NCBI GenBank assembly: GCA_936450465.1
Contig: OW388298.1
Location: 10,798,663 to 10,862,662 of the forward strand
Source of the DNA: Gibbula magus
Lineage: Eukaryota > Mollusca > Gastropoda > Trochida > Trochidae
Reading direction: 5' to 3'
DNA: 64,000 nt
Every line of letters starts with the position of its first letter. Positions within the stretch are counted from its first letter, which is position 1. A program made the position numbers and the translations under genes. Under the pieces are notes generated by a model. The model saw only the letters and a list, made by a program, of their open reading frames with translations, was not told the origin of the DNA and did not search any database. Shown here one piece after another: positions 59,110 to 64,000 of the stretch.

Positions 59110-59416
59110 ACATCATACTTGTGCAGTTGGATCGTTTGTATTGAACGAGAAGATGTCATGGAGGCGGAGGAACAACAAGTTCGAAGCGAAGCTTTCTGCA
59201 AAGCGCTTTTCTTCCTTGGTAATGGTAATTTGAGTAACATTTTCCCTTCTTGTGCTGTTAATATTAGGTCTAAATCCAAGCTGATACTTTAATCAACTGA
59301 AACATTACTAGCAGTGTTATCAAAACATAAATTTCGGAGATTGAATAGGGAAAACATTGAAAATTACGGAAAATTTTGATAAGTTCCGAAGTTTAGAGAA
59401 AGTAGAACCGTCAGCC
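59108..59416. other. intergenic DNA with a possible orphan coding start
   Basis: ATG at 59158 opens MEAEEQQVRSEAFCKALFFL with purine-rich, coding-like composition and a GT donor-like site soon after. No further exon and no family were recognised. Confidence 0.25.
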
Positions 59417-59473
59417 GTGCAATACGGAATTCACCGTGCAATACGGAAATCGACCACGGAAACCGTATTGCAC
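59417..59473. repeat. GTGCAATACGG direct and inverted motif cluster
   Basis: GTGCAATACGG occurs at 59417-59427 and 59436-59446, and its exact complement CCGTATTGCAC at 59463-59473. This may be the end of, or a solo terminal repeat from, a small transposon. Confidence 0.8.
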
Positions 59474-59836
59474 CCCTGTATTACTATCTTAAGTTTACAT
59501 GGGTATATAATAAAGAAGATTAATTTCACTTTATGTCAATATGCAAATGTTATGATCATTTAAGAAATAAATTTAGTCCTAAAAGATATTTTCAATTTCC
59601 AAGCAGACACAAGTGTTATGTTTTAATGTCGCCATGTAACCCAATTACCATCAAGCTGTTAGCATCTGTCATTGTTAAAGCTATGCATTTAAGAGCATCA
59701 ATTCTATAACACATGCATAATGTACATGCAGTATTATGGGCCTATGGCCTACATACTTCAATTGAATAAACTTCTCAACTACTTTGTTTTTCTTTAATTT
59801 TGAAGTGCGGCAGGAGATCATATCACAATGTGACTC
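59474..59836. other. intergenic DNA, nothing recognised
   Basis: No feature was seen between the inverted motif cluster and the truncated SINE. Confidence 0.4.
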
Positions 59837-60046
59837 GGCAAGTTTGTCTGCAGTAGAGAACTGTTGAACACACAGTAAGGTTTGGGCGCAATGTTACACT
59901 GAATTTCAGCGCAATACCAATCGTTCGCCAGTTCCAGCTGAATCTCGCATAGCCACATGGCGTTGCAGGCTTTCTCCCTGCCATAATACTTGCAGTCGTG
60001 ATATAGGTTATAGCAGCGTTAAACCAAAACTGACCTCACTTTAGCT
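59837..60046 (+). mobile_element. 5'-truncated SINE, same family as 54334-54647
   Basis: Contains TTTGTCTGCAGTAGAGAACT, TTACACTGAATTTCAGCGC, GCATAGCCACATGGCGTTGC and AGCAGCGTTAAACC in the same order as the 54-kb element read on its own strand. The tRNA head is absent, as expected for 5' truncation. Confidence 0.9.
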
Positions 60047-61985
60047 CACAATATGACAATTGCTTGTTCTAAATGTTTTACGGAGATGATGTATATTGTT
60101 CAATGTTATCAGTCTTACATTGCCTGGCTTTAAAGGGTCTCTCTAATAGGTGTATGAGTATCGAATATTTCTGATATAAACAATTATTTAAATGAAAAAT
60201 GTTCAGTTGTTGTCTGGGATTTGGTCTCCTTAATGTATCTGCATGTTTATCAGTCAGGGACATAACGGCATCCCATCCTTGATTTTAGACGACATGCAGT
60301 CACTAGAACATGGCTAACCATTCATTCAAGCAAATAGAAAACACAAGATCAGACACAGATACAATGTTTTGGAAACAATAAATGTCCCCTTCCCTCAAAT
60401 TATCTGAAGTAATCTCTTTCAGACCAGAGTAACTGACGAAAAACATGGAAAAGCAGAGTGAGGAGTGGTAGTGATTTTATCCAAAGATTAAACTAAAATT
60501 TCGTATACCCAAGGATAACATATAACAGTATATGGATATGCCAAAACAGTTATATCATGTCTTTTATTAAATGTGCAAATTGTGTGCCGTATGATAACAA
60601 CATGAATTTGGACGGTATGCCATCTTTGAATAATTTGAATGGCATGCCGTCTTTATTTTCAGTAGGGACGCATCATTATTGAAATTTAAAGGATAAATTT
60701 ATTTCTATGAATACATAACGACTTTCCGTCTCGTTGCAAAAAGAATGTATTCTGTCTATTGAATATTGACTTATTAACTCAAGGACGGAACTGCGTCACG
60801 TCCCAGACTGATGAATGTAAAATCATCTAAAAAAATCAAATATATCTGATGATTTTTTATTTAATGTTTAATGTTTTATCATAAGAAAACAGTAGTAAAA
60901 GTTTAAATGGCAATACGTTTCAGCTCATTTGGCATGAAAGACTTCCATCCGTCCATCCGTCTTTCCGTCTTCTAACTTTATATGTTCGACTTCTCTAGAA
61001 ACACTGGCTCTCAAAATTTGAGATGTTGTGTATAGACTCTTTGGCCATTGGAATTTTAAATTGCAAACAAGGACCACACTCAAAAACCAACATTTGTCTT
61101 CTTCGTGCAAATGCAATAGAAATCTAAAATAGTCTGTACACAAAGTACAAATGGTCCATTAATTTGGCTGATTTCCACTTGTAAATGTTATTAAAAGCAG
61201 AATAATACGACTTTGTGCTGAACTTTTAACCTGAAAATCATCAAAATTTAAATTAAAAGATTTTATCTTTGGCAAATGTACTAGTCCAAGAGATAAGGTC
61301 CGTTTATTTACCCCGAAAGGTCCAAAAGGTTTGAACATTGGTTCTTATGTAAAAATGTCTGAATTTTCAGAATATTTAAGTCTTACAAGTCAAAACCTGA
61401 CCAATTTTCCGCTAGAGGGCGCTAAAGTCATGACTCAGCATTTGTTTGCGCACTACCCCACCACTGCAAATGTTGATTTTTCTGTTATGGAATACCATGA
61501 AAGCCTAACCTTATATATTAATTGAGAGCCTATATATAAATCTTCCATAAAAACATAACATTAAATACATTTGTGCACTCATTATTGTGTTTATGCACAT
61601 GAAAGACAAAAAATACATAAAAAATGGTTAAATGCACATATTTCGTTTATTGCTATTTTTAAATATGAACTGTCACAGAGTATTTTTTTCTTTTTTTAGA
61701 TTGACAAATATATAGCCAACCATGAGAAACAAGAATTTTTAAATTATGTCAATGTTTCATAGAGTTACAATCATTTTTGTGAAGGTGGTGTCAAGTCAGC
61801 ATTTCAGGCAAGGGAGATAACTCTTGTCCACATCATTATGATATCCGATTGTTTTTGGTACATATCAAATGCCTAGGGCAAAACATTCATTTAATTGGGC
61901 TTATGTTATCGTGAGAAAGTTTTCGACTTCGACGTTCTTGGATTGAGTTTCAATGCCAATCTCATTTTATAACACATCTTCTTGC
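60047..61985. other. intergenic DNA with one small hairpin
   Basis: GACGGTATGCCAT (60611-60623) and ATGGCATGCCGTC (60639-60651) form a 13-bp hairpin with one wobble pair. No gene was seen. Confidence 0.45.
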
Positions 61986-62068
61986 TTAAAGTGGCAGCAG
62001 CACGTTGTTTTCGTGCAATAAGTTGATAATAGCAATAGTAAAACACCCTTCTCTCTTATAATAATATA

Positions 62069-62103
<35 letters not shown>

Positions 62104-62655
62104 GTGGTTAATTATATCGCACATTTGTCCATGCATTGAATGCTTTCTTCCCCTGAAGGAAATTGTACTTTCTGTGCTGCTACTAAGCGATCCTCGCGAC
62201 CATATAGGTCCGTACTTCCCTTGGTCAGGTACCCATTTAAACAGCTGGATGGACTGAGTGCAATGTTACTTAAGTGTCTTGCCTAGGGACACAACACAGC
62301 ATGAAACCAAAGTCACACATATTTTATGTCTCCACCGGGATTCGAACCCGGGTCTCTGGCGTGAGAAATCAGCACGCCAACCACTACACTACTGTGCTCC
62401 ACAAATCGAGTTAAAAATTGAATGTACCCGGTTCAGTAAAGCCATGGGAATCGTTTTTGTTATTGGAAATAATAAAATGTGTTCACATTAAATTGGCCGC
62501 CATGCAATGTTTGCTTTATAGGCAACAACGTTATTACCACTACGGATAACTGGTTTATGTAATAAGGTGTTTTACCCCCTAAGGTAAATATAAGTGATAT
62601 GAACTATTATTGTAATGGAAAATGTGAAAAAATACAATTTGCAAAAAACGTGCTT
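61986..62655 (-). mobile_element. TTAA MITE (family 1, copy 3) split by a SINE
   Basis: Left end TTAAAGTGGCAGCAGCACG. The interior follows copy 2 (14784-15127) up to about 62058, then resumes after the SINE at about 62400 (GAGTTAAAAATTGAATGTAC, AAATTGGCCGCCATGCAATG) and ends at GCAAAAAACGTGCT near 62655. The right terminal repeat is lost. The element is therefore older than the SINE inside it. Confidence 0.85.
62060..62398 (-). mobile_element. tRNA-derived SINE with DeuSINE/Meta-SINE-like core, copy 2
   Basis: On the minus strand the head reads AGCACAGTAGTGTAGTGGTT with a B box GGTTCGAATCCCGG. The core has GGCAAGACACTTAA, ATTGCACTCAG and AAATGGGTACCTG, and the tail is (ATT)n, seen on the plus strand as the AATAAT run at 62061-62103. 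It is the same family as 4787-5096 and is inserted in a MITE. Confidence 0.88.
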
Positions 62656-62989
62656 ATTTATTTAATGCTACTATTTTAGAATCATAAAGACAAACACATA
62701 TTCACAAATATTATTATATGACTATGTACAAACTGAATACTAATGAGCTTTAAGAACAATCTCAATCGTCTGTCAACTTTTAATGACTTTATTCAAGAAG
62801 TATGTTTCCTAACTTCTACATGTACATGTAGCTACATCAACTACCAGCTAACCACATACCTTGTTTTTATTTTACAAAAGTAACTATGTTCATGTAACCC
62901 TTATGCTGCTGTTTAGTTCCATTAACTGATGAGTATGTCAAAGTCGCTATTTCTCAATTAAATCCATCAGACCTCTGATGCAGGTAAAA

Positions 62990-63430
62990 TTGTTACGTCT
63001 TGAAGATTTATATGAAGAAGATTTTCTTTTCGCACGATTTGATTCAGAGAATGCTTATGAATTATTGATTCAAAACGCTTATCATTTCCACGACAGGAAA
63101 CAACGAAGTTGATATGATCTTTGCGTGTTTTACATGAAGGATATCGGAATGTATAAGGAATGACTCTCTTATTGATTTGTTTTTTTCTCAGAAACATGTA
63201 TATATACATATTCAGAGTATATTGTTCGATAAAAAACATGTCCAAACTATGGTTGAAAGAAATACAATGTCTATAATTACACACGAGCGTGTATCATTTA
63301 GAAATAGCATTAAGAAGACAAACATGCATATACCCAACTCTGTTACTTTATAAAAGGTTAATGGGCAGGATTTATAGACAATGACAAGCATAAATGTCTT
63401 TCTAACGCTGTTTCTTATCGATAAACGCCG
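62990..63430 (-). repeat. diverged inverted copy of the repeat that carries the 58-bp minisatellite
   Basis: On the minus strand CATATCAACTTCGTTGTTTCCTG and neighbouring sequence match about 35840-35890, broken here into shared pieces such as TCAACTTCGTTGTTTCCTG. CTTAATGCTATTTCTAAATG at about 63318-63299 matches a single 58-bp unit. The parent repeat thus exists outside the segmental duplication with only one unit. Confidence 0.6.
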
Positions 63431-64000
63431 CCCCTGTGTATGATGAATATGATGATGATGACTTGGTAAAGAGATAACAACCGCTGCTGGGTATGAGTTC
63501 AGTGACAATTGATCAAACCCATGAAGAACTGACGATAAGTTATTTACCATTGAAGTTACAGGTCTGCTATTTTAACTGATGGAGTGATACAACACAATAA
63601 AACCAATTCGTCTGAACACGTAATTTTTGTTATGATATTCAAATTCAAAGAGGTGTAACATTTCTTTTGGCGTTCAGTTTATTTGATTTACAGGTGATAA
63701 CTAACGTGTTACATTTCTGTTCACATATGTTCAAGCATTTTGATAGTACTGTAAAATACACGTGCAGAAAACGTTTTCAGTCATGCATACACACATTTTA
63801 AATGTTGATTGTTCCAAAATGCAAAAGCAGCGATACAGAATAATTTCGTGAAAATAAACAACATGGACCCACATGGAAAGGTGGACACATGGTATTTTCG
63901 TTACACCTTTACACCCTTTGCTGGCTGTTACAGAATAAAGGCTGATTTCATTGGTTACTGGAACTACTTCATTCATCTTGCTAACTTTTCTGGACTGGTA
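63431..64000. other. intergenic DNA, nothing recognised
   Basis: A short GATGAT run lies at 63449-63461. No gene, RNA or repeat family was identified up to the window end. Confidence 0.4.

Noticed and set aside
59158..59235. Possible first coding exon (MEAEEQQVRSEAF)
   Set aside because: The composition is suggestive, but no partner exon, promoter or homolog could be identified, so no gene is called.

Overview
The window reads as non-coding-rich, AT-rich metazoan chromosomal DNA. The organism is most likely a mollusc or another marine lophotrochozoan. This is an inference from three things: tRNA-derived SINEs with a central core of the DeuSINE/Meta-SINE type and a GTTTAACGCCGCTTT-type tail, several TTAA-flanked MITEs, and degraded non-LTR retrotransposons of a type familiar from marine invertebrates. 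There is no bacterial-style gene organisation. Genes are sparse, secreted and mostly interrupted by introns.

From left to right: a 33-bp minisatellite with an ~887-bp higher-order repeat (0.8-4.0 kb); a SINE between long direct repeats (4.7-5.2 kb); gene A on the minus strand (9.0-11.9 kb, four exons); a 65-bp satellite (12.4-14.0 kb); a MITE and a decayed LINE (14.8-17.2 kb); gene B on the minus strand (20.2-27.4 kb, four exons), whose second intron is swollen by a 3.8-kb array of a 17-bp unit and by a MITE; a zone of hairpins, foldback elements and TGACGTCA palindromes (27.9-30.4 kb); a ~5.7-kb tandem segmental duplication (32.3-48.1 kb), each copy carrying a minus-strand apple/PAN-like exon and ending in a 58-bp minisatellite of about 4 units in one copy and about 78 in the other; an uninterrupted 578-codon secreted-protein gene on the plus strand (48.8-50.6 kb); its inverted, broken partial copy (55.5-56.1 kb); a second LINE carcass (56.8-59.0 kb); more SINEs and a MITE with a SINE nested in it (59.8-62.7 kb).

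The clearest genes are A and B. I assembled them from the sequence: each has a signal-like N-terminus, a cysteine-rich apple/PAN-like exon and then a GON-type domain (known from the C-terminus of ADAMTS9/20) spread over three exons. Splice phases and exon lengths match almost exactly between the two. They are tandem paralogs in the same orientation. In both, the last coding exon, which ends the domain with a CGGKCGGC motif, is itself the first unit of an 85-bp minisatellite running into the 3' flank (about 3 units in A, about 14 in B). A coding exon terminus has thus become a satellite unit, and this is the most unusual thing in the window.

The plus-strand gene at 48.8 kb, the two duplicated minus-strand exons (33.0-33.4 and 38.9-39.3 kb) and the broken copy at 55.5-56.1 kb form a second small family. 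They share an LWK-x-DN motif followed by an apple/PAN-like cysteine pattern. The window can be read as a local cluster of rapidly duplicating secreted-protein genes embedded in an unusually dense set of unrelated tandem arrays (roughly a quarter of the sequence). Functions are not established by sequence alone, and all coordinates of repeats are approximate to a few tens of bases.
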